Assembly: GCF_001708965.1 (NCBI RefSeq)
Contig: NZ_LVJW01000003.1
Span: forward strand, 2,149,834-2,213,833
Length of the DNA stretch: 64,000 nt
Direction: 5' to 3'
DNA from: Candidatus Thiodiazotropha endoloripes
GTDB lineage: Bacteria; Pseudomonadota; Gammaproteobacteria; Chromatiales; Chromatiaceae
Position numbers and translations under genes: made by a program. The stretch's first letter is position 1. Every line of letters begins with the position of its first letter. The notes under the pieces were generated by a model. It was not told where the DNA came from, did not search any database, and saw only the letters and a program-made list of their open reading frames with translations. Shown here in pieces: positions 11,302-19,969 of this stretch.

Positions 11302-11918
11302 CAGTTCAAACGATAGCTAATGGTTTGGGTCGCAACCCTTGAAACCGCCTTGCCATCCACCACTTTGGGGTGAAACTGCCAGCGGCTGATTGCACGCAGC
11401 GCCGATTGTTCAAAATACCCCGCTGGCTCAGCCTCAATCACCTCAGCATCACTGACCGAACCGTCCGGATTGATGGTAAAGCGCAACACCACTTTCCCCT
11501 CAACATGGCGCATCAGTGCCCGCTGTGGATAGCGGGGTGGGAAGCGCATTCGCGGCACAGGCTCTGCCGCCAGGGTGGTCGGCATTTCCGGCCGTACACC
11601 GATATAGGGGCCGCTACCGATCTGCAGCGGGATATCCAGTTCGGGGATTTGCCACTCCGCAAGCTCGGGGCGATCCACAGCAAGGGGCTGCAGGGGTGTC
11701 TCCGGTACCGCCGGAGGTGGTTCCGGCAGCTCCTCCATCTGCTCGGGCTCCTGTTGGGGAGGTGGCTCTGGCTCAGATTTCAGACGGACGAACTCAATGA
11801 TCTCTGATGAGACCAGTTTATCCACCTGAATCGCCTTTTCACTCAGCATCCGGTCAAGCAGCAGAAACAGAGCCATGTTCACGACTACTGCAATCAGTGC
11901 GGCAAGCAGAAAACGCAT
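11301..11918 (-). CDS. tonB: energy transducer TonB (TonB2 type)
   Basis: Transmits proton-motive force from ExbB/ExbD to outer-membrane receptors. The 205 residues show the usual order: a cytoplasmic start with one transmembrane anchor (about 3-22), a short proline-rich periplasmic spacer (EPEPPPQQEPEQ, LPEPPPAVPETP) and a C-terminal TonB domain beginning at RYPQRALMRHVEGKVVL and containing FTINPDGSVSDAEVIEA. The spacer is shorter than in E. coli TonB, as usual for TonB2 proteins. Its start codon overlaps the exbD stop (TAATG) and its stop overlaps the next start (ATGA). Confidence 0.94.
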   Translation of the reverse strand: MRFLLAALIAVVVNMALFLLLDRMLSEKAIQVDKLVSSEIIEFVRLKSEPEPPPQQEPEQMEELPEPPPAVPETPLQPLAVDRPELAEWQIPELDIPLQIGSGPYIGVRPEMPTTLAAEPVPRMRFPPRYPQRALMRHVEGKVVLRFTINPDGSVSDAEVIEAEPAGYFEQSALRAISRWQFHPKVVDGKAVSRVATQTISYRLN

Positions 11919-12328
11919 TACTCCTGATCCCGGGTTGCTGCAATGGATACACTATCCACTCCGGCAAGGCGTGATTGATCCAATACCCGGATCACCACAC
12001 CGGTTGGTGCCTCCCGATCTGCCATGATGACCACAGCACCCTCCGGATTCTCCGCATGCAGACGCTCCACATTGGCCCGAACAGCCCTCACGTCAACCCG
12101 GCGTTTGTCGATCCACACCTCACCCTTGTGGGTGACGCCGATCAGAATTGCCGCCTGCTGTTTCATAGTGGCTGTGGCGGCACTGGGACGATCCACCTCG
12201 ACCCCGGTCTCTTTGACAAAGGATGAGGTCACCATGAAAAAAATCAGCAGGATGAACACCATGTCGATCAACGGGGTCAGATTGATCGCCAGTTCACCGC
12301 TCTCCTCGTCGACATGCTGATGGCGCAT
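11918..12328 (-). CDS. exbD: biopolymer transport protein ExbD
   Basis: A 136-residue subunit of the inner-membrane proton channel that powers TonB. It has the family signature at the start: a cytoplasmic segment, then a single helix (INLTPLIDMVFILLIFFMVTSSF, about 16-38) whose Asp in PLIDMVF is the conserved protonatable residue. A periplasmic domain follows, with ADREAPTGVVIRVLDQSRLAGV near the end. Stop and start codons overlap with both neighbours (ATGA upstream, TAATG downstream). Confidence 0.95.
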   Translation of the reverse strand: MRHQHVDEESGELAINLTPLIDMVFILLIFFMVTSSFVKETGVEVDRPSAATATMKQQAAILIGVTHKGEVWIDKRRVDVRAVRANVERLHAENPEGAVVIMADREAPTGVVIRVLDQSRLAGVDSVSIAATRDQE

Positions 12329-12756
12329 CAGAGACTCTCCTGGGGCGTGGCGTGGTAGCTCAACCGATGTTGCAGATCGCTGGAGAAGTAGTAGCCGGAA
12401 AGTGAGGCCACCAGCCCGGCCATGGTGGTGATCAGGGCCTGTGAAATTCCGCCGGCCATCCCCCGGATATTGCCGGATCCGTGCTGCGCGATCACATGGA
12501 ACAGCTCAATCATCGCCTCTATGGTACCCAGCAGTCCAACCATCGGCAGAATCTGTACCAGGGAGATGATCAACGGCAGCCAGGGCATGCAGCGATCACT
12601 GACCTGTTCGCCATTGCGCCACCAGATATGCAGGTAGAGATAGATGATCAGGCTCCACATCATCAGGGAGAGCAGCAGGATCAGTAACAGGATCATACCG
12701 CCACGCTCCAACAGGCGCAGTGCATCGAGTGGTAGCCAGTTCAGCAGGATCTCCAT
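12328..12756 (-). CDS. exbB: short ExbB/MotA/TolQ proton-channel protein (ExbB2)
   Basis: A 142-residue proton-channel subunit with three hydrophobic helices: about 19-45 (GGMILLLILLLSLMMWSLIIY), 65-90 (LPLIISLVQILPMVGLLGTIEAMIE) and 105-125 (GGISQALITTMAGLVASLSGYYF). The GLLGTI and GGISQAL motifs are family signatures. I chose the ATG at 12756, two bases past the stop of the previous gene, over an upstream in-frame start that would overlap it by 35 bases. A short ExbB beside a long one is typical of TonB2 systems. Confidence 0.92.
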   Translation of the reverse strand: MEILLNWLPLDALRLLERGGMILLLILLLSLMMWSLIIYLYLHIWWRNGEQVSDRCMPWLPLIISLVQILPMVGLLGTIEAMIELFHVIAQHGSGNIRGMAGGISQALITTMAGLVASLSGYYFSSDLQHRLSYHATPQESL

Positions 12757-12757
12757 C

Positions 12758-14098
12758 TCAGCTTCCAGTACGGGCCGCCACCATTGCGGCACTCTGTTGA
12801 TCCAGCAGGCGGATCACCCGGTTGCTCCGACCGGCGAGATAGCTGTGCAGCAGGACCATCGGGATGGCCACGGCCAATCCCAATTCGGTGGTCACCAGAG
12901 CCTGGGAGATGCCCCCTGACATCAACTTCGGATCACCGGTACCGAACAGTGTGATCGACTGAAAGGTCTCGATCATGCCGGTCACCGTACCCAGTAGACC
13001 GAGCAGTGGCGCGACGGCGGCAAAGATGGCCAGCAATCGCAGCCCTCTTCTGAGTTTCGGCAGCTCCCTGAGGATCGCTTCATCGAAGTGTTTCTGCAGG
13101 GCATCCCCGGAGATAGCATGATGCTGTCGATTGATGGCGAGCAGTCTTCCGAGGGGATTGTTCTCCATCGGCTCTTCCTGTTTCAGTTGCCGCTTCACCC
13201 GGCGCCCGACCCAAAAAAGACTGATCACTCGCTCAATGATCACCAGTGAACCCAGTGCACCCAGGAAAAGTATGAAATAGCCGATATATCCGCCTTGCTG
13301 TATCCGCTCAGTGAGGGTTGGCGAGGCCACAAGCAGTGACAGGATAGCCCCTCTGGAGGGATCGATTGCCAATTTCTGTAAACCACCGTCACTCTGTTCC
13401 GCCTGCTTGGCGAGCAGCTGGTAACGGGGAGCCGGCTGTCTGCTCAGCTCCACGAAACGGGCGGTTTCCGGCAGATATCTGAGGTAGCGGCCGTTGGATA
13501 ATGCATTAAACAGTCCGACGACGGTCACCTGCTCCTGTTGCTCCTCTCCGCTGGTCAGGATCACCGGCAATGATGCCTGCCAGATCTGGCCGGATTGGAT
13601 AATGCGTGTCAAAAAGATCTCCCACAGATCCTGCAGACGCTCCAGTGAGGGAAGCGAACGGCTGCTGGCGACCTCTTCCAGGATGGCCAGATCCTGCTGT
13701 TGTCTGGACGAGGTCAGATCATTTTTGAACAGGTTCAAACTCTCTGAGGCAACCTGCCTGACCACCCCAAACAACTCCCCGAAACTTCCCGTACTCTGCT
13801 GGTGGGTCTGTTTGAGTTTTTCAAGCTCCTCACGTTGATCATCGAATTGAACCAGCAGCTGTTGTTGGCGCTGTTGTTCCGCCTGCAGCTGCTGTCTGAT
13901 GGCTTCGAGCTCCGACTTTCGCTGCTGATGCTGCTCGAGAAATCGTTTCTCCCTGGCCTGATCTCTGCTTTGTTGTACCTGGCGGGACTTTCTGACCTCT
14001 TCCAGCAGGGATTGTAACGAATCCTCTGCGGCCAGTGCCATGGGTTGCTGAGCGACCGCACCGATCAGGAAGATGATAAAACGAAGCAGTCGATTCAT
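12758..14098 (-). CDS. long ExbB-like protein (TtpC type)
   Basis: A 446-residue MotA/TolQ/ExbB family protein. It begins with a signal peptide (LLRFIIFLIGAVAQQPMALAAE) and a long Gln/Glu/Lys-rich coiled coil (about 28-115). A periplasmic region follows, and then the proton-channel domain with helices near 267-292, 345-372 and 395-420 (GLLGTVTGMIETF, GGISQALVTTELGLAVAIP). The extra periplasmic coiled coil is the feature of TtpC, the third inner-membrane component of Vibrio TonB2 complexes. It starts with ATGA overlapping the end of the DUF3450 gene. Confidence 0.9.
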   Translation of the reverse strand: MNRLLRFIIFLIGAVAQQPMALAAEDSLQSLLEEVRKSRQVQQSRDQAREKRFLEQHQQRKSELEAIRQQLQAEQQRQQQLLVQFDDQREELEKLKQTHQQSTGSFGELFGVVRQVASESLNLFKNDLTSSRQQQDLAILEEVASSRSLPSLERLQDLWEIFLTRIIQSGQIWQASLPVILTSGEEQQEQVTVVGLFNALSNGRYLRYLPETARFVELSRQPAPRYQLLAKQAEQSDGGLQKLAIDPSRGAILSLLVASPTLTERIQQGGYIGYFILFLGALGSLVIIERVISLFWVGRRVKRQLKQEEPMENNPLGRLLAINRQHHAISGDALQKHFDEAILRELPKLRRGLRLLAIFAAVAPLLGLLGTVTGMIETFQSITLFGTGDPKLMSGGISQALVTTELGLAVAIPMVLLHSYLAGRSNRVIRLLDQQSAAMVAARTGS

Positions 14099-14868
14099 TG
14101 GCCGCCTCCTTCAGGTATCCGCATCGGTAGTACCATCAGGTCGGGCGGCAGTTGCTTGCGTGCTATCCGCATTGACCGGGTCAACTCTGTCATATGACTC
14201 GAATCGAGGCTGATCCAGCGACGATTCTGATTGTCCCATACCCCCCCTGCTTTACCGTCCAGGGTTTGGTAAAACAGGGCGACCCGACCGATTCTCAGAA
14301 AATCCACCATCTTCTGCTGTTCACCCTCGGTCACCAGTTGGGCCTGATAGGCCTCAATGTTGCGGCCGTAGTCCGCCTCGATCTGGTAGGCCTCGAGCAG
14401 CTGTCGATAGCGCTCGGAAATCTCATTGGTGCGATCCTCACTGGCACTCTGCAGAGAGGCCACTCTAGCCTCCCGCTCTTCACTCAGAAACGGGCTGTCT
14501 CTGGCAACCAACTCAGCCAGGGTCTCCAGCATCTGCTGCATCAGCGGATCGAGTTCGCTGCGCATACGATCAATCTCCTGCAGCTCATCAGTAATCCGTC
14601 TGATCTCAGCGGACTGCCGCTCAACCTGGGATTGCAGATCGTCGTTTGCCAGTTTGGTCCTTTGCAGCTGTTGATTGAGCAGACGATACTCTTCAAGCAT
14701 CTTGCGGCTTTCGTCATCCAGGCGCTCAACACTCTTCTGGGAGTTACCGGCCGCTTTTTGCCCAGCCACTTCCATATCAATGGCGCGTTTAAGTTTTTCT
14801 GCAGCAAATCCATCACCCTGTGAAATCAACAGACCCAGGGCAACTGCCAATGTCATATATATCTTCAT
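14095..14868 (-). CDS. DUF3450 periplasmic coiled-coil protein
   Basis: First gene of the TonB2-type operon. The 257 residues start with a signal peptide (MTLAVALGLLISQGDGFAAE). A long coiled coil follows (about 40-120: QRTKLANDDLQSQVERQSAEIRRI) and then a compact C-terminal part with RIGRVALFYQTLDGKAGGVWD, the recognisable DUF3450 core. Proteins of this family are commonly encoded directly ahead of ttpC/exbB and may align the periplasmic side of the complex. That role is inference; no catalytic motif is visible. Confidence 0.88.
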   Translation of the reverse strand: MKIYMTLAVALGLLISQGDGFAAEKLKRAIDMEVAGQKAAGNSQKSVERLDDESRKMLEEYRLLNQQLQRTKLANDDLQSQVERQSAEIRRITDELQEIDRMRSELDPLMQQMLETLAELVARDSPFLSEEREARVASLQSASEDRTNEISERYRQLLEAYQIEADYGRNIEAYQAQLVTEGEQQKMVDFLRIGRVALFYQTLDGKAGGVWDNQNRRWISLDSSHMTELTRSMRIARKQLPPDLMVLPMRIPEGGGQ

Positions 14869-15293
14869 TATCTTTTTTCTGATTAATACGGCGCGTTAGT
14901 CGTCGGCCTATTCAGCCGAGCTGTTCGGCCACTCCGTTTTTATCAATCCGACAACTCAAACTGTCGTCGTTTGCCGAAGTGTACCGGCAAGATCCAATCC
15001 ATTCCTACTCTCTCATAATACCAGTCTGGCAACCAATTGAATTGACGATCAAAGACGAACTCTATCCATCTGTAATCTATCGGGTTATCCATTGATTGCC
15101 AAAATTCTCCAGAGTCATTCTGTTAAACCCTAACTTACCCAGGTTAACCTGGTAGTCTATTTCTGGAACAATCGCATACAATGAGTGTTGCAATCGCGAT
15201 GAGCCCAGAGGCCCTAGCCCGCACGCGATGCAATGCCTCCGTGTCATAAACGATACGGATCCATATGAATGACAGACCATGTAGGATCTATTG
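14869..15293. other. divergent intergenic region, TonB2 operon / glcD
   Basis: About 425 bp between divergent operons. No gene is visible. It contains a perfect 14-bp palindrome at 15139-15152. AT-rich sequence next to the DUF3450 start (TTATCTTTTTTCTGATTAAT) probably contains that operon's promoter. Confidence 0.45.
15139..15152. promoter_or_regulatory. 14-bp perfect palindrome upstream of glcD
   Basis: CCAGGTTAACCTGG reads identically on both strands. It lies about 142 bp ahead of the glcD ATG and further from the DUF3450 start, so an operator for the glycolate genes is the simplest idea. No regulator gene is adjacent. Confidence 0.4.
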
Positions 15294-16754
15294 ATGGGTA
15301 TTGACCGCCAGAGCCTTGCGGCAGAGTTTTTAAACATGCTCCCTTCCGATTGCGTCATCTATCGTGAGGAGGAGTTGATCCCTTTTGAGTGCGATGGTCT
15401 GTCCGCCTATCGGAAGGTTCCTTTGATTGTCCTCTTGCCCTACACCGCAGACCAGGTGGAGCTTGTCCTGAAACACTGTCATGAAAGGCAGATTCCCGTC
15501 GTGGCCCGTGGTGCGGGAACCGGTCTCTCCGGTGGGGCACTACCCCACGAACAGGGGGTATTACTCAGTCTGGCCAGACTCAATAAGATCATTGAAATCG
15601 ATCGGGACAACCGCTTGGCCTGCGTCCAACCGGGGGTGAGAAACCTGGCTGTGAGTGAAGCGGCCAAACCCTATGGACTCTACTATGCACCGGACCCCTC
15701 CTCCCAGATCGCCTGTTCGATTGGTGGCAATGTGGCGGAAAATGCGGGGGGAGTTCACTGCCTCAAATATGGCCTCACTCTGCATAATGTGTTGCAGGTC
15801 ACCCTGATCACCATTGATGGTGAGCGTCTGACCTTCGGCTGCAACGGCCTGGATGCCCCGGGCCTCGATCTGTTGACCCTGATCACCGGCTCAGAGGGTA
15901 TGCTCGGCCTGGTGGTCGAAGTGGTGGTGAAACTGTTGCCGATCCCGGAGCGACAGCAGGTGGCTCTGGCCGCTTTCGACGAAGTGGAGATCGCTGGAAA
16001 GGCAGTTGCGGAGATCATCGCCAAGGGGATTCTTCCTGCCGGTCTGGAGATGATGGATAACCTCTCACTGCGCGCTGCGGAGGATTTTGTACATGCCGGT
16101 TATCCAACCGATGCGGCGGCCATACTGCTGTGTGAGGTTGATGGCAGTGAAGATGAGGTCTCCGAAGAGATCATGCGGGTTCGTCAGATTCTGCTCGATT
16201 CCGGTGCCCGTGAGGTGCGTACGGCTGAGGATGAAACCGAGCGCATGAGGTTTTGGGCCGGCCGTAAAAATGCCTTTCCCGCAGTGGGTCGGCTGGCGCC
16301 GGATTACTACTGCATGGATGGCACGATCCCGCGCAACCAACTGGGCAAGGTCTTGACCATGATCGGTGAAATGTCTGAAAAGTATGGCTTGCCCTGCGCC
16401 AACGTCTTTCATGCGGGTGACGGCAATCTGCATCCGTTGATCCTCTATGATGCGAACAATGAGGGTGAGTTGGAAAAAGCCGAGGAGTTTGGTGGTGAAA
16501 TCCTCGAACTCTGTGTCGCCGTGGGGGGTACCATAACCGGCGAACATGGTGTGGGTATCGAGAAGATCAACCAGATGTGCGCTCAGTTCCCGGATCCTGA
16601 ACTGGAGACATTTCATGCGGTAAAGGCGGTTTTTGACCCCCACAATCTGCTCAATCCGGGCAAAGCGATCCCGACCCTGGCCCGCTGTGCGGAATTTGGC
16701 GCCATGCACGTCCATGCGGGCAAGCTGCGTTTTCCTGAGCTGGAGCGTTTCTGA
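15294..16754 (+). CDS. glcD: glycolate oxidase subunit GlcD (FAD-binding)
   Basis: Flavoprotein subunit that oxidises glycolate to glyoxylate at the inner membrane. The 486 residues comprise an FAD_binding_4 domain (about 40-220, with VVARGAGTGLSGGALP and GSIGGNVAENAGGVHCLKYG) and a FAD-linked oxidase C-terminal domain with FHAGDGNLHPLILYD and TGEHGVGIEK, both hallmarks of the GlcD/D-lactate dehydrogenase family. I chose the ATG at 15294 after AGGATC; an in-frame TTG precedes it. glcE overlaps its stop (TGATG). Confidence 0.94.
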   Translation: MGIDRQSLAAEFLNMLPSDCVIYREEELIPFECDGLSAYRKVPLIVLLPYTADQVELVLKHCHERQIPVVARGAGTGLSGGALPHEQGVLLSLARLNKIIEIDRDNRLACVQPGVRNLAVSEAAKPYGLYYAPDPSSQIACSIGGNVAENAGGVHCLKYGLTLHNVLQVTLITIDGERLTFGCNGLDAPGLDLLTLITGSEGMLGLVVEVVVKLLPIPERQQVALAAFDEVEIAGKAVAEIIAKGILPAGLEMMDNLSLRAAEDFVHAGYPTDAAAILLCEVDGSEDEVSEEIMRVRQILLDSGAREVRTAEDETERMRFWAGRKNAFPAVGRLAPDYYCMDGTIPRNQLGKVLTMIGEMSEKYGLPCANVFHAGDGNLHPLILYDANNEGELEKAEEFGGEILELCVAVGGTITGEHGVGIEKINQMCAQFPDPELETFHAVKAVFDPHNLLNPGKAIPTLARCAEFGAMHVHAGKLRFPELERF

Positions 16755-17821
16755 TGTCTGGCGATCAAGATCAATCATCACTGCTGCAGGCCAACATCAA
16801 AGATGCACTGGCCGAGCATAGCTGCCTGCGGTTGATGGGTAGTGGCAGTAAGGATTTCTATGGGCGGGAACTGGGCCAGCAGCAGGTTCTGGATCTCAGC
16901 GGCAACCGGGGCATCGTCAGTTATGAGCCAACCGAACTGGTGATCACCGCCCGCGGAGGAACCCCGCTGGACGAGATTGAAGCGGCTCTGGCGGCGAATG
17001 GCCAGATGCTGCCTTTCGAACCACCCCATTTCGATGGCAAGGGTACGATCGGCGGTGCTATCGCGGCCGGTCTCAGCGGTCCCAGACGCCCCTGGGGCGG
17101 TTCCCCAAGAGATCTTCTTCTGGGCATCAAACTGCTGGATGGGCAGGGCAGAATCATGAGCTTCGGTGGTCAGGTGATGAAGAATGTCGCAGGCTATGAC
17201 ATTTCCCGCTTGATGGCCGGTGCAATGGGCACGCTAGGAGTACTGCTGGAAGTCTCCATCAAGGTACTGCCCAAGCCCGTTGAGGAGCATACCCTGATAT
17301 TTGATCGGGATCCGCACAGTGCGACCCGCCTGGTCGGGGAGATGATCGCCGAATCACAACCTGTCACCGCCAGCTTCAGCCTGGCGGACAAACAGGCGAT
17401 TCGACTCGCCTGCAGTCATCAGCGTCTCGGTGCTATCCGCCAGAAATACGGCCTGCAGGAGAGCACTGAATCAACCGGCTTCTGGCAACAGCTCAGAGAT
17501 CACAAGCTCGATTTTTTCCAACAATCCAAACCACTCTGGCGACTTTCGTTGAAACCGACCAGTCCACTGGAACTGACTGAACCCTGCCTGCAAGAGTGGT
17601 CCGGTGGATTACGCTGGCTCTACAGCGAGCGCCCGGCAACGGAGATCCGCACTCTGGTTGAGAGTCAGGGTGGACATGCCTTACAGTTTCGCAATGGTGA
17701 TCGAAGTGGCGACATCTTCCACCCGCTTCACCCCCGCATCCTGAAGATCCAGCAGGGATTGAAGGCGGTATTCGATCCGCACGGCCTGTTCAATCCAGGC
17801 CGGCACTATTCAGACTATTAA
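16754..17821 (+). CDS. glcE: glycolate oxidase subunit GlcE
   Basis: The second flavin-binding subunit of glycolate oxidase, 355 residues. It has an FAD_binding_4 domain (about 20-175) with TARGGTPLDEIEAAL, the GTIGGAIAAGLSGPRRPWGG signature of GlcE and DLLLGIKLLDGQGRIMSFGGQVMKNVAGYD. The chain ends with the FDPHGLFNPGRHYSDY motif shared with GlcD. It overlaps glcD by one base. The expected third partner, the iron-sulfur subunit GlcF, is not next in line: the following gene is on the other strand and unrelated. Confidence 0.93.
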   Translation: MSGDQDQSSLLQANIKDALAEHSCLRLMGSGSKDFYGRELGQQQVLDLSGNRGIVSYEPTELVITARGGTPLDEIEAALAANGQMLPFEPPHFDGKGTIGGAIAAGLSGPRRPWGGSPRDLLLGIKLLDGQGRIMSFGGQVMKNVAGYDISRLMAGAMGTLGVLLEVSIKVLPKPVEEHTLIFDRDPHSATRLVGEMIAESQPVTASFSLADKQAIRLACSHQRLGAIRQKYGLQESTESTGFWQQLRDHKLDFFQQSKPLWRLSLKPTSPLELTEPCLQEWSGGLRWLYSERPATEIRTLVESQGGHALQFRNGDRSGDIFHPLHPRILKIQQGLKAVFDPHGLFNPGRHYSDY

Positions 17822-17829
17822 GCTTGTAC

Positions 17830-17873
17830 CGGTTAACACGAATCCGATTGGATGCCTGTCAACAAGGCCCTAT
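17830..17873. repeat. diverged copy of CTAG-type short repeat
   Basis: Shares GTTAACACgAATCCgAT and a right end AACAAGGCCCTA with the clearer copy at 28635-28691. It fills the 55-bp gap between the glcE stop and the stop of the opposite-strand gene. The terminal CTAG sequences seen in the other copy are lost here. Confidence 0.45.
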
Positions 17874-17876
17874 CGG

Positions 17877-18332
17877 CTACTGCTTCGGCTTTGCTGCCTG
17901 CATACAGCTCTGCATCTGATCCGCTGACTGACTTGAAGTGAAACAGTTTTTCAATGACTGACCCACCAGAATGGATTGGTCGAGGAACTTCAGCATGTTT
18001 TGCTTGTTCTGCTCGTTGAACTCGATCTTTTTCGGTGGCTGTGATTGAGCTTTGTCTGCGCCTGGCATGGCACCACGGCCCATTTTAGCCTGCATCTCCT
18101 GCTCCAGGGCGATCATGATCTCGACACATTTTTGAAACGTTGCCTGATCCTTGGCCTGATTCAGACAGCTCTTGGTCTCCTGCATGGCCGGGATGCTCTT
18201 CTCGATCAGCGGTAGCATGGCTTTTTTCGACTGGTCAAAATGTTGCTGAGGATCCATCTGTCCTCCCCCCTGCCCTGGTGGCTGGGCCAGTGCAAGAGTT
18301 GGGAGCAATAGAGTCGTTAGTAGCCATTTCAT
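17877..18332 (-). CDS. small exported protein with two CX12C pairs
   Basis: Unrecognised 151-residue protein with a clear signal peptide (MKWLLTTLLLPTLALAQ). The mature part begins with a Gly/Gln/Pro-rich stretch, then two helical segments each holding a cysteine pair with twelve residues between: C56 and C69, then C130 and C143. The two segments look like a duplicated unit, joined by a Met/Gly/Pro linker (GRGAMPGADKAQSQPPK). In the oxidising periplasm each pair could form a disulfide-clamped helical hairpin. No catalytic or lipobox motif is visible. It is a single-gene unit, so its role is unknown. Confidence 0.75.
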   Translation of the reverse strand: MKWLLTTLLLPTLALAQPPGQGGGQMDPQQHFDQSKKAMLPLIEKSIPAMQETKSCLNQAKDQATFQKCVEIMIALEQEMQAKMGRGAMPGADKAQSQPPKKIEFNEQNKQNMLKFLDQSILVGQSLKNCFTSSQSADQMQSCMQAAKPKQ

Positions 18333-18548
18333 GTGATTCTCCTCAGCTTGATCTTAATAATTATGATGAACGCATCTCAGGGTCTGTATCCTGAAACCGA
18401 GAGGTCCTAGTTTGACACAATAACGCGTTTTTTATCCGTTAATTCGTTGGTGAAATCCACAACAGCCAAAACCCACACGGATAGAAGCTGAAATTTAACG
18501 GCCAAGTCGTTAGAATTTCGCCCATCAAAATATTCACTGGAGATTTCT

Positions 18549-19955
18549 GTGGCAGAAAAAAGTGTCGACGTCGCTATTCTGGGTTCCGGTACCGCCGGTC
18601 TAAACGCTACCGGCCAGGTTGGACCGAGCGGGAAGAACTTTCTGCTGATCAATGGCGGAGAACCGGGCACCACCTGTGCCAGGGTTGGCTGTATGCCCTC
18701 CAAAGCCCTGATCCAGGTTGCCGAGGATTATCATCGCCGCACCCATCTTGATCGCTACGGCGTGGATGGCCATACCGAAATGACGATCGATATTCCGGAA
18801 GCCATGGAACATGTTCAGGACCTACGTGACAACTTCGTCGACCGGGTGCTATCGAACAGTACGGACAATATGGGTGAGCGGTTCGTCGAAGCCTATGCGG
18901 AGTTCGTCGATCCTCATACTTTGCAACTCGATAACGGTGATCGGGTGATTGCCGAGAAAATCGTCATCGCCACAGGATCCCGGCCGGTGGTACCCCAGGC
19001 ATGGGAAGCTTTTGGCGATAAGGTTTTAACCACCGACAGCTTTTTTGAGTTGGAGGATCTGCCGGAATCGGTGGCCGTTGTCGGCCTGGGTGTCATCGGC
19101 CTGGAACTTGGTCAATCACTCAACCGACTGGGTATCAAGGTCAGTGGCTTCGACATGGCTGAGACCATTGGTGGCACCACCGATCCCGAGGTATCCAAGA
19201 CCGCACTGGAGATTATGCAGCGGGAATTCCCAATCTATCTGGGAGAAGCGGTAGAACTCTCTGCTGAGGGCGAGCAAGTGAGGGTCAGCGCCGGTGAGAA
19301 TTCCGTGGTTGTCGACAAGGTGCTTGCCAGCCTTGGGCGGACACCCAATGTGGAAGGATTGTCGCTGACCAATACCGGCATAGAACTCGATGCCAATGGC
19401 ATCCCTCTATACAACCCGAACACCATGCAGTGCGGCAACTCTCATATCTTCATCGCCGGTGATCTGAACGGTGAAAAACCAATTCTTCACGAAGCCGGGG
19501 ACGAAGGCAAAATCGCCGGTTATAACGCTGCCCATGATGATGTGATGGGATTCAAACGCAAGGTCCCATTGGCTATCAATTTCTGTGATCCCAATATCTG
19601 CCTGGTCGGCAAACGCTATCAGGAACTGGACCTGGATAACACAGCCATCGGCGAGGTGAAACTGGCTCCTGTGGGACGGGCGCTGATCATGGGGCAGAAC
19701 CGGGGTGTAATCCGTGTCTACGCTGAGAAATCCTCAGGGCGGATGGTTGGCGCGGAGATGATCACCACCCGGGGTGAGAATCTGGCACACCTGTTGAACT
19801 GGGCCATTTCACAAGACCTAACCGTTGGGGATCTGATCCGCATGCCCTTCTATCACCCGGTGATCGAAGAGGCACTACAGGCAGCTTTGAATAACCTGTA
19901 CGCACAGGTCGAGACAAAAAACCAAGGCCCGATTAAAGAGCTTTACCCCTTATGA
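18549..19955 (+). CDS. dihydrolipoyl dehydrogenase-like flavoenzyme
   Basis: FAD/NAD(P)-dependent disulfide oxidoreductase of 468 residues. FAD-binding GSGTAG is near the start, the redox-active disulfide TTCARVGC (C43, C48) has the CxxxxC spacing of lipoamide dehydrogenases, the NAD-binding motif is GLGVIGLELG, and the C-terminal acid-base pair is H436 with E441 in YHPVIEE. All catalytic residues are therefore present. No 2-oxoacid dehydrogenase genes adjoin it. Instead an OsmC-family gene follows after 14 bp, suggesting it reduces a thiol peroxidase rather than serving a dehydrogenase complex. The start is GTG at 18549 behind GGAG. Confidence 0.9.
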   Translation: MAEKSVDVAILGSGTAGLNATGQVGPSGKNFLLINGGEPGTTCARVGCMPSKALIQVAEDYHRRTHLDRYGVDGHTEMTIDIPEAMEHVQDLRDNFVDRVLSNSTDNMGERFVEAYAEFVDPHTLQLDNGDRVIAEKIVIATGSRPVVPQAWEAFGDKVLTTDSFFELEDLPESVAVVGLGVIGLELGQSLNRLGIKVSGFDMAETIGGTTDPEVSKTALEIMQREFPIYLGEAVELSAEGEQVRVSAGENSVVVDKVLASLGRTPNVEGLSLTNTGIELDANGIPLYNPNTMQCGNSHIFIAGDLNGEKPILHEAGDEGKIAGYNAAHDDVMGFKRKVPLAINFCDPNICLVGKRYQELDLDNTAIGEVKLAPVGRALIMGQNRGVIRVYAEKSSGRMVGAEMITTRGENLAHLLNWAISQDLTVGDLIRMPFYHPVIEEALQAALNNLYAQVETKNQGPIKELYPL

Positions 19956-19969
19956 GACTGGAGTGAGAG

